A DNA stretch of 11,332 bases from Deltaproteobacteria bacterium (GTDB lineage: Bacteria > Desulfobacterota > DSM-4660 > Desulfatiglandales > Desulfatiglandaceae), in the NCBI GenBank assembly GCA_019307645.1, contig JAFDJF010000060.1:1-11332 (forward strand), in the 5' to 3' direction. Shown piece by piece: positions 1-7,038 of this stretch (positions within the stretch are counted from its first letter, which is position 1; every line of letters starts with the position of its first letter). Both the position numbers and the translations under genes were made by a program. A model generated the notes under the pieces. That model saw nothing but the letters and a program-made list of their open reading frames with translations. It had not been told where the DNA came from and did not search any database.

Positions 1-139
1 GAAGATTTTTTTGTTCTTAGTAGTCAGGGTTCAGTCGCATCACCGTGGTAATTGATACGGAATTCATCTCCAATGATCCGGACTGACCACTGATTACTGA
101 TTACTCTTTGACCTTTAGACTTTTTGACTCTTTGAAGTT

Positions 140-169
140 TTGCCTTAGTGGCAGAAGATACACTATAAC
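140..169 (+). promoter_or_regulatory. Weak candidate sigma70-type promoter for the hdr operon
   Basis: A TTGCCT (140-145) and a TATAAC (164-169) are separated by 18 bp and lie just before the first gene. The -10 is a fair match and the -35 a poor one. This is pattern matching only, and the real promoter may be elsewhere in the leader. Confidence 0.22.
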
Positions 170-175
170 ACCATT

Positions 176-180
176 GGAGG
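176..180 (+). promoter_or_regulatory. Ribosome binding site that sets the MvhD start
   Basis: GGAGG lies 5 bases before the ATG at 186. The alternative ATG at 108 in the same frame has no such site and would add 26 residues that do not look like the MvhD family, so 186 is chosen as the start. Confidence 0.75.
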
Positions 181-185
181 AAATC

Positions 186-608
186 ATGGAAGACTTTGAA
201 CCAACCATCATTGCTTTTGTCTGCAACTGGTGTACCTATACGGCCGCCGACCTGGCGGGGACATCCAGATTGAGCTATCCAAAAAATGTACGGTTGATCC
301 GGGTCATGTGCACCGGGATGGTCGATCCCCAATATGTAATCAAGGCCCTGCTGGAAGGTGCAGACGGAGTTCTTGTCAGTGGGTGTCACCCTGGAGACTG
401 CCACTATATCAATGGGAACTATAAGGCCCGCAGACGGATCAAGCTCCTTAAGGAGATTCTTCCTCAGTTTGGTTTTGAAAAGGAGCGCCTCAGACTGACA
501 TGGATAGGGGCCAGCGACGGGATTATGTTTGCAGAAATCATGCGTGATCTGGCTGCCCAGGTAAAGGCCCTTGGGCCAAACCAGTCTAAGCTGAAAATGG
601 TGATCTAA
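186..608 (+). CDS. mvhD: MvhD-like [2Fe-2S] electron-transfer subunit (hydrogenase iron-sulfur subunit)
   Basis: This 140-residue protein matches the MvhD (methyl-viologen-reducing hydrogenase delta subunit) family, which is normally about 130-150 residues. MvhD carries a [2Fe-2S] cluster and relays electrons between a partner oxidoreductase and HdrA in cytoplasmic Hdr complexes. The family cysteines are all present: C13 and C16 in FVCNWCTY near the N terminus, C42 in RVMCTG, and C67 and C72 in GCHPGDCHY. There is no selenocysteine codon, although some relatives use one. It has no signal peptide or membrane segment, so it is cytoplasmic. It is the first gene of the operon and is followed after 90 bp by the FrhB-like gene. 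No hydrogenase catalytic subunit is visible in the window, so the name reflects the family and not a demonstrated hydrogenase link. Confidence 0.92.
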   Translation: MEDFEPTIIAFVCNWCTYTAADLAGTSRLSYPKNVRLIRVMCTGMVDPQYVIKALLEGADGVLVSGCHPGDCHYINGNYKARRRIKLLKEILPQFGFEKERLRLTWIGASDGIMFAEIMRDLAAQVKALGPNQSKLKMVI

Positions 609-623
609 AACTGTTTCGGGATT

Positions 624-680
624 CGTGTTGCGGATTTTGAGCAATGGCGTCGCAACGCGTAACATGAAACCCGCAACGCG
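624..680. repeat. Inverted and direct GC-rich repeats in the mvhD-frhB spacer
   Basis: CGTGTTGCGG (624-633) can pair with CCGCAACGCG (671-680), with one G-U pair in RNA. CGCAACGCG also occurs twice as a direct repeat (651-659 and 672-680). There is no T-run after the stem, so it does not look like a terminator. It may be a small dispersed repeat, or an RNA hairpin affecting translation of the next gene. Confidence 0.45.
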
Positions 681-698
681 AAAGATTCGGAGGAAGCA

Positions 699-1841
699 AT
701 GTCTATAACGGCGAAACTCGAGGTAAAAGAACAAGACCTTTTGGCATCACTGGAGGATTTTTTTCGATCTATCCTACAGCTGGACGATGTCAGCGCAATC
801 CTGGTCCCGCAGCGTCTTCCCATGAAAAACGTGGTCATGCCTGCGCTTATTACGGATCCCGATCAATTGAGTGGTATTGACCCATTGGCGCCGTACTTCC
901 CCATGAATGCTTCAAAGGTTGTTTCAAGACTGACCCGCAAACCCATCGGAGGGAAGATCGTCGCCGTATTAAGGCCGTGTGAGATTCGAGCATTTGTTGA
1001 ACTGGTCAAATTGAACCAGGGCAAAACAGATGATTTGGTGATGGTAGGGCTGGATTGTCTGGGGGCGTACGGCAATACGGATTATTTTCGATTTGTGGGT
1101 GATGACCTGAATGAATCCACAGTCCGATATTACAAAAGTGTTCTGTCAGGAAAAGGCAGTCAGATTGGGGACATTGATCTTTCCTCGGCCTGCAAGGCCT
1201 GTGAGCACCCTGTTCCGACGGGTGCGGATATCCTTATCGGGCTGTTCGGTGTGGATACGGGGGATCATCTCCTGGTGCAGTCTCAAAGCACTGCGGGCGA
1301 AGAGCTTCTCGGCCGGCTGAATTTAAAATCCACCAAAGAGCCTTCCACAAGAAAAGAGGCGATAGACGCCCTGCTGGCCGAGCGGACGGCCTTTCGCGAT
1401 CAAATGTTTGCGGAAACCAGCGAAGCAACCGACGACCTGGAAAAATTAACCGTCTATTTGGCCAACTGCGTGAATTGCTATAACTGCAGGGTTGCCTGCC
1501 CGGTCTGCTATTGTAAGGAATGTGTTTTTGTCACGGACGTTTTTAACCATGATCCCTCACAATATCTTCAATGGTCCAGGCGAAAAGGGACCATTAAGAT
1601 GCCGACAGACACGGTATTCTACCATATCACCCGGCTGGCCCACATAAGTACGGCCTGTGTCGGGTGCGGACAATGTTCAAACGCCTGCCCCAATGACATC
1701 CCTGTTATGGAACTTTTCAGGACTATCGCACAACGGACACAGGCGGCATTTGACTATGAGGCAGGACGAGACATTAATGAGGCCCCGCCTTTGTCTGTAT
1801 TCCGTGAAGAAGAATTTGCAGATGTAGTAGGAATTGATTAA
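699..1841 (+). CDS. FrhB/FdhB-like iron-sulfur flavoprotein with two [4Fe-4S] ferredoxin motifs
   Basis: The 380-residue protein resembles the beta subunit family of coenzyme F420 hydrogenase/dehydrogenase (FrhB, FdhB, FpoF). Members bind FAD plus iron-sulfur clusters and pass electrons to or from a soluble redox carrier. Family-like segments are VLRPCEIRA (C94), GLDCLGAYG (C120) and CKACEHP (C165, C168). A dicluster ferredoxin region follows: C257/C260/C263/C267 in CVNCYNCRVACP, then extra cysteines C270, C272 and C275 in PVCYCKEC, and C320/C323/C326/C330 in CVGCGQCSNACP. The start has a clear GGAGGA at 689-694. It sits between mvhD and hdrA, so it is probably the input or output module of the Hdr complex. 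Whether its carrier is F420, NAD(P)H, ferredoxin or a formate dehydrogenase partner cannot be told from sequence; F420 use should not be assumed in a bacterium. Confidence 0.82.
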   Translation: MSITAKLEVKEQDLLASLEDFFRSILQLDDVSAILVPQRLPMKNVVMPALITDPDQLSGIDPLAPYFPMNASKVVSRLTRKPIGGKIVAVLRPCEIRAFVELVKLNQGKTDDLVMVGLDCLGAYGNTDYFRFVGDDLNESTVRYYKSVLSGKGSQIGDIDLSSACKACEHPVPTGADILIGLFGVDTGDHLLVQSQSTAGEELLGRLNLKSTKEPSTRKEAIDALLAERTAFRDQMFAETSEATDDLEKLTVYLANCVNCYNCRVACPVCYCKECVFVTDVFNHDPSQYLQWSRRKGTIKMPTDTVFYHITRLAHISTACVGCGQCSNACPNDIPVMELFRTIAQRTQAAFDYEAGRDINEAPPLSVFREEEFADVVGID

Positions 1842-1882
1842 TAGCATCCAAGACCTTTAAAAAGTAGACTTGGAGATTTATC

Positions 1883-3193
1883 ATGCTCAAAAAAATTGGC
1901 AAGGCCCTGGTGGTGGGCGCTGGGATCAGCGGAATCCGGGCTGCTCTTGATTTGGCTGAAACCGGATACGGGGTAACCCTCATTGACCGCTCACCTCATA
2001 TGGGGGGCATCCTCAGTCAGCTTGATTACCAGTTTCCTTCCAACCACTGCGGCATGTGCAAAATGCTACCCCTTGTGGATCGAGATAATTCGTCACAGTA
2101 TTGTCTGCGGAAAGGCCTCTTTCACGAAAACATCGACATTCTGCTTTCCACTGATCTGCTTTCCGTACAGGGGGAACCTGGAAATTACCAGGTCACACTG
2201 CGTCAAAAGCCGAGCTGGGTTGATCCTGAACTTTGCATGGGATGCGGACGGTGTGCAGATGTCTGTCCGGTAGAGGTCCCGGATCTTTTTAATACCGGCT
2301 TTGTTTCAAGAAAGGCCATCTATCTTCCTGTCCCTCATGCCCTTCCAAACCCGTATATTATTGACTTCAGTACCTGCACCCGATGCGGGGAATGTGAAAA
2401 GGTCTGTCCCACAGGTGCCATCCGGCTGTCTGAACAGGAACGCGAAAAATTCCGGATCTTGGTTGTAGACGACGAACTGATTGTTCGTGACTCGCTCAAG
2501 GAATGGCTGAAAGAAGAGGGCTTCACGGTTGATGCGGCCGAATCAGGACCTGATGCGCTGGAAATGCTGAATGAAAAACAGTATCACCTGATGCTCACAG
2601 ACATCAAGATGCCGGGAATGGATGGCGTTGAGGTGCTTAAAAAGGCAAAAGAAGCCTTCCCGGATTTAACCGTGGTCATGATGACCGCTTATGCAACGGT
2701 TGAAACGGCCGTAGAGGCGATGAAAATCGGGGCACTGGACTACCTTGTCAAACCCTTTGACCTGGATACGCTCATTCCCATGACCCTCAGGATATATGAA
2801 GATCTTGAAGTCGCTCAAGGTCGTCAGCTGGAAGTTGAGGCACTGGTTCTTTGTGGCGGCACGGATTATTATGATCCTGCTGACGGCAAAAACCTCTATG
2901 GTTATGGTGAATTTCCCAACGTTGTGACAAGCCTGGAATTTGAAAGGATCTTTAGCGGCAGTGGACCCAGCCAGGGCAAACTGGTGCGTCCCTTTGACGG
3001 GGAACCCATCCGTAAGGTGGCCTGGATACAATGCGTGGGATCCAGGGATTTACAGGCCGATGCGGACTTCTGCTCCAATGTATGCCATAAAGGAGGCCCT
3101 GGTAGCCAAAGAAAAAACAGGCGGGAAGTTGGAAACAACCCTGTTTTATATGGATATGCGAACCTTTGGGAAATCCTATCAGAGATACCGTGA
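1883..3193 (+). CDS. hdrA: HdrA, N-terminal part with inserted response-regulator receiver domain (frameshifted)
   Basis: This is the first part of a large tandem HdrA, the FAD and iron-sulfur core of heterodisulfide-reductase-like complexes. In order: an FAD-binding GAGISG near residues 12-17; the HdrA motif FPSNHCGMC (C56, C59); two [4Fe-4S] motifs (C118/C121/C124/C128 and C165/C168/C171/C175); a full receiver domain at about 190-310; then the rest of the FAD domain, with YGYGEFPNVVTSLEFER and WIQCVGSRD. The receiver has its acidic pair D196/D197, phospho-acceptor D240 in TDIKMPGMDG, T268 and K290. The start ATG has a GGAG 7 bases upstream. Sequence is HdrA-like only to about residue 401 (FCSNVC); the remaining 35 residues to the TGA at 3191 are out of frame. 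It lacks the usual HdrA N-terminal domain, which appears instead in the second half. Unless the break is a sequence error, the product would be truncated. Confidence 0.88.
   Translation: MLKKIGKALVVGAGISGIRAALDLAETGYGVTLIDRSPHMGGILSQLDYQFPSNHCGMCKMLPLVDRDNSSQYCLRKGLFHENIDILLSTDLLSVQGEPGNYQVTLRQKPSWVDPELCMGCGRCADVCPVEVPDLFNTGFVSRKAIYLPVPHALPNPYIIDFSTCTRCGECEKVCPTGAIRLSEQEREKFRILVVDDELIVRDSLKEWLKEEGFTVDAAESGPDALEMLNEKQYHLMLTDIKMPGMDGVEVLKKAKEAFPDLTVVMMTAYATVETAVEAMKIGALDYLVKPFDLDTLIPMTLRIYEDLEVAQGRQLEVEALVLCGGTDYYDPADGKNLYGYGEFPNVVTSLEFERIFSGSGPSQGKLVRPFDGEPIRKVAWIQCVGSRDLQADADFCSNVCHKGGPGSQRKNRREVGNNPVLYGYANLWEILSEIP
3070..3092 (+). other. hdrA: Frameshift site in hdrA: probable 11-bp deletion between ATGTATGC repeats
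   Basis: The upstream frame reads F-C-S-N-V-C up to 3085, while the downstream frame begins M-Y-A-I-K-E-A at 3078. HdrA proteins have CSRVCCMYA-type sequence here, and the second half of this same protein has YCSRVCCNSALKHAL. Inserting TGC plus a second ATGTATGC restores C-S-N-V-C-C-M-Y-A-I-K-E-A. That corresponds to an 11-bp loss leaving one of two ATGTATGC copies, and the size fits the observed frame change exactly. A one-base deletion would also rejoin the frames but would leave FCSMYAIKEA, lacking the conserved N-V-C-C. Confidence 0.8.
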
Positions 3194-5291
3194 TCAGGCT
3201 GAAACGCAGGGGGGGGTATGTTTTGAAAGGGGGCGCGTTCATTCGGTGGCCACGGCCAAAAACAGCGGTGATCTGATCATTCGTTATATGGATCAAAGTG
3301 GGACCATCCAGGAATCCCAACAGGATATGGTCGTACTCGCAGTCGGCCAGAGGCCTGCCAAGGGTACAGCCGAACTTGCAGAGCTGATGGAAATTGGGCT
3401 CAACCCATTTGGATTCATCGAGACCGAGCCCTTTTCCCTGAATCAAACAAGCCGTGAGGGGATTGTCGTGGGGGGTGCTTTTGCCGGTCTGAAAGACATC
3501 AGCGATTCGGTGATACAGGCCTCTGCTGCGGCCCTTTCCGCTTCGCGCGTCATCCATGCATCCGGCGGGGCACTTACCCCGGAGCCTGAATCTGAGACCA
3601 AAACCGTTGATGTCTCGCGTGAGGTTCCGAGGATTTTGGTGGCCATATGCACCTGTAATGGCGGGCTTTCAGAACAACTGAACAAGCAGGAAATCATGGC
3701 CCGTTTGACAGCCGACCCCGTGGTAGACAGGATTGAATTCCTGGAGCAGACCTGCACGGCCAATGGCTGGGATGCGCTCTCAAAACTCGTGGAAGAACAT
3801 AAACCGAACCGGCTTCTTATTGGTGCCTGTCTTCCGTATGTCTATACACGAAAGCTCCGTGAACTGGCGCAACAAACGGGTCTGTCTGCCTCACTGATGG
3901 ATGTTGTTGACATTCGAACCCCTTCATTTTCCTCAACTGAAGAGAATCAGAAAGAGCTCAGCGCGTTGATAATGAGCACCCTTGAGATGGGGATTACCCG
4001 ACTGAAACGTGTTGATCCGTCTCCTGTTGCCACTGTTCGGATCAGTCAACAGGCCCTGGTTATCGGCGCCGGCATTGCCGGGATGACGGCAGCCCTCGCG
4101 ATCGCAGATCATGGGTTCAAGGTATTTCTGGTCGAAAAGACCGATCAGTTGGGAGGGAACCTTATATGGCTGAAACGCACGATTGAAGGACACGAGACGC
4201 GAATGTTCCTTGACGAACTCCGTCAAAAGATTCAAAAACATCCGCTCATCACGGTCCATACCCAGACACAGGTGGTTTCATCCTATGGTGAGGTAGGACG
4301 TTTTTTTACGACCATCGAAAACACCGAAGGTAAGGTACACTCCCTGGAGCATGGGGTGACCATTTTTTCCACCGGCGGGACAGAGGCTCCCTGCACATCT
4401 TATGGTTGCGGTACAACCGACGCGATTGTCACGCACATGGAACTGGAAATCAAGTTAAACGACAACACGATAGATCCGGCAGCATTGAAATCGGTTGTCA
4501 TGATCCAGTGTGCTGACTGTAGAGAAGAGCCCAGAAATTATTGCAGCCGGGTTTGCTGTAATTCCGCGCTGAAACACGCCTTGTATTTAAAGGAACAGAA
4601 CCCCGACATTGCCGTTTACATCCTCTATCGGGATATGATGACCTATGGGTTCTCAGAGACCTATTTCACCCGGGCGCGCAATGCGGAGGTGGTTTTTGTC
4701 CAGTACGAGTTGGACAAAAAGCCCCGGGTCCAGTCAACGGATGGGTCTGTCCGTGTAACCGTCTTTGAACCCATAATCGGCCAGGATATGGCAATAGACT
4801 CCGACCTTGTTGTTCTTGCATCGGGTGTGGTTCCGACCTTGCCGGTTGACCTGGTGGAAACGTTTGGTGCAACCGTTGACCAGGATGGTTTTTTTCAAGA
4901 AGCAGAAACCAAGTGGCGGCCCGTGGATTCACTCAAAGAGGGCATTTTCGCCTGTGGACTGGCGCATTCTCCGCGCACCATCCCGGAAACCATTGCAACA
5001 GCTGAGGCTGCGGCCCAGCGTTCACTCAAAATCCTTGCCCGGAAAAACCTTCCGGCGGGAAAAGTCGTTGCAAAAATTCACCACAGCCTCTGCTGCCTTT
5101 GTGAAAAGTGTATCGATGCATGTCCCTACGGGGCCAGGACCCTGGATGAAGATCTGGGTCAGGTCATAATCAATCCGGTCATGTGCCAGGGTTGCGGTTC
5201 CTGCGCCACGGTTTGCCCCAATAGTGCATCGACCCTGGAAGGTTTTCAAAAGCAGCAAATGCTGGAGGTCATCGATGCCGCATTATTTTAA
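3078..5291 (+). CDS. hdrA: HdrA, C-terminal part: rest of FAD domain 1, second HdrA module and ferredoxin domain (frameshifted)
   Basis: This continues the protein above in a different frame. It begins MYAIKEALVAKEK and FYMDMRTFGKSY, the normal continuation of an HdrA FAD domain. Counting from the ATG at 3078: an HdrA N-terminal-type domain at about 185-315 (ICTCNGG, C191/C193; GACLP); a second FAD-binding GAGIAG (330-335); the CSRVCC motif; and two C-terminal [4Fe-4S] motifs (C672/C675/C678/C682 and C703/C706/C709/C713). The 737 residues plus the first 401 and one restored Cys give about 1,139 residues. This fits a double HdrA with an extra receiver domain. No ribosome binding site precedes 3078, and the frame stays open back to 2940 only through out-of-frame sequence, so independent translation looks unlikely. 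A G8 run (3209-3216) lies inside but does not disturb the frame. The stop overlaps the hdrC ribosome binding site. Confidence 0.87.
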   Translation: MYAIKEALVAKEKTGGKLETTLFYMDMRTFGKSYQRYRDQAETQGGVCFERGRVHSVATAKNSGDLIIRYMDQSGTIQESQQDMVVLAVGQRPAKGTAELAELMEIGLNPFGFIETEPFSLNQTSREGIVVGGAFAGLKDISDSVIQASAAALSASRVIHASGGALTPEPESETKTVDVSREVPRILVAICTCNGGLSEQLNKQEIMARLTADPVVDRIEFLEQTCTANGWDALSKLVEEHKPNRLLIGACLPYVYTRKLRELAQQTGLSASLMDVVDIRTPSFSSTEENQKELSALIMSTLEMGITRLKRVDPSPVATVRISQQALVIGAGIAGMTAALAIADHGFKVFLVEKTDQLGGNLIWLKRTIEGHETRMFLDELRQKIQKHPLITVHTQTQVVSSYGEVGRFFTTIENTEGKVHSLEHGVTIFSTGGTEAPCTSYGCGTTDAIVTHMELEIKLNDNTIDPAALKSVVMIQCADCREEPRNYCSRVCCNSALKHALYLKEQNPDIAVYILYRDMMTYGFSETYFTRARNAEVVFVQYELDKKPRVQSTDGSVRVTVFEPIIGQDMAIDSDLVVLASGVVPTLPVDLVETFGATVDQDGFFQEAETKWRPVDSLKEGIFACGLAHSPRTIPETIATAEAAAQRSLKILARKNLPAGKVVAKIHHSLCCLCEKCIDACPYGARTLDEDLGQVIINPVMCQGCGSCATVCPNSASTLEGFQKQQMLEVIDAALF

Positions 5292-5295
5292 GGAG
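5290..5295 (+). promoter_or_regulatory. hdrC ribosome binding site overlapping the hdrA stop codon
   Basis: AAGGAG shares two bases with the hdrA TAA (5289-5291) and lies 7 bases before the hdrC ATG. This suggests translational coupling. If ribosomes terminate early at 3193 because of the hdrA frameshift, coupled translation of hdrC and hdrB could suffer. Confidence 0.7.
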
Positions 5296-5302
5296 ATCCT
5301 GC

Positions 5303-5875
5303 ATGGACAAGACAAATGAGATCACGCCGGAGAGCATAACCGTTGACCCATCGGACCCTCTGGCACCCATACAGGACATGGTCCGGACCTGTATCCAGTG
5401 CGGAACCTGCACCGGGTCGTGCCCCAACGCCTTTGCCATGGATTACACCCCCCGGAAGATGTGGCGCATGGTCCTGATGGGGCAAAAGGATGAAATCTTT
5501 AAAAGTAAGACGTTCACCCTGTGCTCATCCTGTTACTGCTGTACGCTCAGGTGTCCGAGGGGGCTTCCGCTTACAGAGGCCATGGGGGCACTCAAACAGA
5601 TCGCATCAAGAGAGGATCTGGCATTGTACCGGCAAACCACCCTTTTCTGTAAAAATTTCATAGAGAGTGTTCGCCGTCATGGTCGTGTCAGGGAGATGGA
5701 ATTTATGACGCTGTATTTTTCCGCCATGAAAAACCCCATCATTCCGCTTCGTTTTGCGCCTCTAGGAATAAAGCTGATGAAGAAAAGAAAAGTCACTTTG
5801 GAGATCCCTTCAAAAGGACACGCCCCGCTGGACGCAATATTCCGTAAGGTCGCGGAACTGGAGGAACAACAATGA
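5303..5875 (+). CDS. hdrC: HdrC-like iron-sulfur subunit of heterodisulfide-reductase-like complex
   Basis: The 190-residue protein matches HdrC, which carries two [4Fe-4S] clusters and wires HdrA to HdrB. The ligands are visible as C30/C33/C36/C40 in CIQCGTCTGSCP and C74/C77/C80/C84 in CSSCYCCTLRCP; C79 is an additional cysteine. The helical segments after them (TPRKMWRMVLMGQ and EAMGALKQIA) are typical of the family. There is no signal peptide or membrane segment, so it should act in the cytoplasm. It starts 11 bp after hdrA, and its stop overlaps the hdrB start by 4 bases (ATGA), which points to coupled translation and a fixed ratio with HdrB. Length and cysteine spacing are normal. Confidence 0.93.
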   Translation: MDKTNEITPESITVDPSDPLAPIQDMVRTCIQCGTCTGSCPNAFAMDYTPRKMWRMVLMGQKDEIFKSKTFTLCSSCYCCTLRCPRGLPLTEAMGALKQIASREDLALYRQTTLFCKNFIESVRRHGRVREMEFMTLYFSAMKNPIIPLRFAPLGIKLMKKRKVTLEIPSKGHAPLDAIFRKVAELEEQQ

Positions 5876-6741
5876 AATATATCTATTATCCGGGTTGCTC
5901 TTTGCAGGGAACGGCCCGTGAATACGATATTTCTACCCGGGCATTGATGAAGGCTGCCGGTGCAGACCTTCTGGAGCTGGAAGACTGGACCTGCTGCGGC
6001 GCCACCGCTGCGGAGCCGGTTAGTTTTCTGCTTTCCCTTGCCCTTTCTGCCCGAAATCTTGCTCTTGCAGAGAAAATGGAAGAGACCCGAGACATCCTGG
6101 TGCCCTGTAGTGCATGTTATTTAAACCTAAAAAAAGTGGAAGAGAAAATCCGCACAGACCCGGAGCTTTTCAAAAAAGTCAATACGGTTCTGTTAGAAGA
6201 GCAGCTGGAGTTGAAAGGTCGGATACGCGTCAGGCATATCCTGGATGTCATCATCAACGATATGGGTGTTGATACCATCCTTCCCATGGTAAAAAAACGC
6301 CTTTCCGACCTGAGTATTGCACCCTACTACGGATGTCAATGCCTTCGACCCTATCCCGTGTTCGATGATCCGGAAAATCCGCGGTCCATGGAGCCGATCA
6401 TCAAGGCATTGGGTGCACAGGTCCATCCCTGGGAAATGGGTGCTAAATGCTGTGGTGCATCCCATATGAGTACCAAAATGGAGGTGGGCATAGAGCTGGT
6501 TTCAGCCATTTTAGAAGGGGCCAGGGGAGCTGACGCCATTGTCACCGTATGTCCCATGTGTCAAATGAACCTTGAAGCCTATCAGAAAAAAGCCTCCCAT
6601 GTGCGCCGGGAAGATCTAAATATTACAATTCTGTACCTCCCTCAGCTCATAGGTCTGGCCCTTGATTTATCTGAGAAGGACCTGGGACTTGAATTTAATC
6701 TCTCCATTTCAAAAAGATTTCAAAAAAAGCTAATGCATTGA
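5872..6741 (+). CDS. hdrB: HdrB-like catalytic subunit with two cysteine-rich CCG domains
   Basis: The 289-residue protein is HdrB-like. In methanogens HdrB holds two noncubane [4Fe-4S] clusters that reduce the CoM-S-S-CoB disulfide; in bacteria the substrate is usually unknown, with DsrC-type or other disulfides often proposed. Both CCG domains are complete: C9, C41/C42 (TCCGA) and C79/C82 (PCSAC); then C155 or C157 (YYGCQCLRP), C193/C194 (KCCGAS) and C227/C230 (CPMC). The spacing C9-x31-CC-x36-C-x2-C fits the family. An SD GGAGGA at 5860-5865 lies inside hdrC. It is the last gene of the operon and is followed by the 455-bp non-coding region. No key residue is missing, so the catalytic end of the complex appears intact despite the broken hdrA. 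Confidence 0.93.
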   Translation: MKYIYYPGCSLQGTAREYDISTRALMKAAGADLLELEDWTCCGATAAEPVSFLLSLALSARNLALAEKMEETRDILVPCSACYLNLKKVEEKIRTDPELFKKVNTVLLEEQLELKGRIRVRHILDVIINDMGVDTILPMVKKRLSDLSIAPYYGCQCLRPYPVFDDPENPRSMEPIIKALGAQVHPWEMGAKCCGASHMSTKMEVGIELVSAILEGARGADAIVTVCPMCQMNLEAYQKKASHVRREDLNITILYLPQLIGLALDLSEKDLGLEFNLSISKRFQKKLMH

Positions 6742-6744
6742 CGG

Positions 6745-6761
6745 CCCCGTAAGTAGTCGGG
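6745..6761. repeat. Short palindrome after hdrB, possible weak terminator
   Basis: CCCCG and CGGG flank an 8-base loop, followed about 9 bases later by a run of six T. The stem is too short for a convincing intrinsic terminator. The block resembles the palindrome at 7058-7074 on the other side of the mobile element, so it may instead be part of a dispersed repeat. Confidence 0.35.
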
Positions 6762-6775
6762 AAATATCATTTTTT

Positions 6776-7038
6776 GTAACAGTTTAGCTTTTTAAACAAA
6801 TGTAAGTCAGGCCGTGGAGATCTCTTTTGAAAAGTCCACAACAGAATTCTGCCAAGGTTATAACACGCCAGCTCAGTCATCGTTCCTGGACACAACCAAG
6901 GCACAACCGATGACAGGTGCAATAAAGACTTCGGGAGAGGCTGCGCCGCAAGAATTTCAAGGCTACGGTGCCGTCATTAGAAGCGCCACCCCCACAGCCT
7001 GACAATCCGGGTATGTTTGTCATAATCTAAACTGTTAC
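6776..7038 (-). mobile_element. 263-bp MITE-like element with 12-bp terminal inverted repeats and 8-bp target duplication
   Basis: The ends are GTAACAGTTTAG and CTAAACTGTTAC, a perfect 12-bp inverted repeat. Imperfect similarity continues inward over about 45 bp (ACAAA, GTCAGGC, GTGG). CATTTTTT flanks both sides (6768-6775 and 7039-7046), as expected for an 8-bp target duplication. It has no transposase; the 62-codon frame inside shows no recognisable protein. The strand given matches the orientation of the second copy at 11164. GTAA ends with 8-bp duplications are typical of the IS66 family, so this could be a non-autonomous IS66-type derivative; that assignment is inference. An internal hairpin lies at 6814-6839. 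Confidence 0.75.
6814..6839. repeat. Internal hairpin of the MITE, first copy
   Basis: GTGGA (6814-6818) pairs with TCCAC (6835-6839), and inside it CTTTT/AAAAG forms a second short stem; a 5-base GATCT bulge sits on one side. The second element copy has the same shape with a compensating base-pair change. Confidence 0.5.

Larger units (their letters stand above)
1..185. other. Upstream non-coding leader of the hdr operon
   Basis: No supported gene is visible on either strand. The stretch is AT-rich and holds short direct repeats: CTGATTA twice in tandem (90-103) and ACTCTTTGA twice (103-111 and 127-135). The + strand frame open from 108 has no homologous-looking sequence before the MvhD start at 186, and the long minus-strand frame crossing this region looks like a shadow of the coding strand. 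The promoter and any operator of the operon most likely lie here or further left. Confidence 0.6.

Noticed and set aside
24..734. Long open frame of 236 codons on the minus strand across the leader and mvhD
   Set aside because: It overlaps the clear MvhD gene with all family cysteines and shows no recognisable protein features; it is a shadow frame.
2940..3077. Upstream extension of the second hdrA fragment from a TTG at 2940
   Set aside because: The added residues come from the wrong frame over the well-conserved HdrA segment read in the first fragment, so this is not real coding sequence.
3070..3092. Programmed ribosomal frameshift in hdrA
   Set aside because: There is no slippery heptamer, and simple shifting would drop the conserved N-V-C-C residues or leave the join imperfect. 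A deletion between repeats explains it better.
3191..3193. TGA at the end of the first hdrA fragment as a selenocysteine codon
   Set aside because: The sequence before it is already out of frame, and the correct continuation lies in another frame. Known Sec positions in Hdr/MvhD proteins are Cys here.
6900..6979. CRISPR or tandem repeat array in the non-coding region
   Set aside because: The repetition is a pair of transposon-like copies in inverted orientation far apart; there are no regularly spaced direct repeats.
6814..7002. Possible 62-residue gene inside the mobile element
   Set aside because: It starts at a non-ATG codon, has no ribosome site, spans the repeat structure and resembles no protein I recognise.
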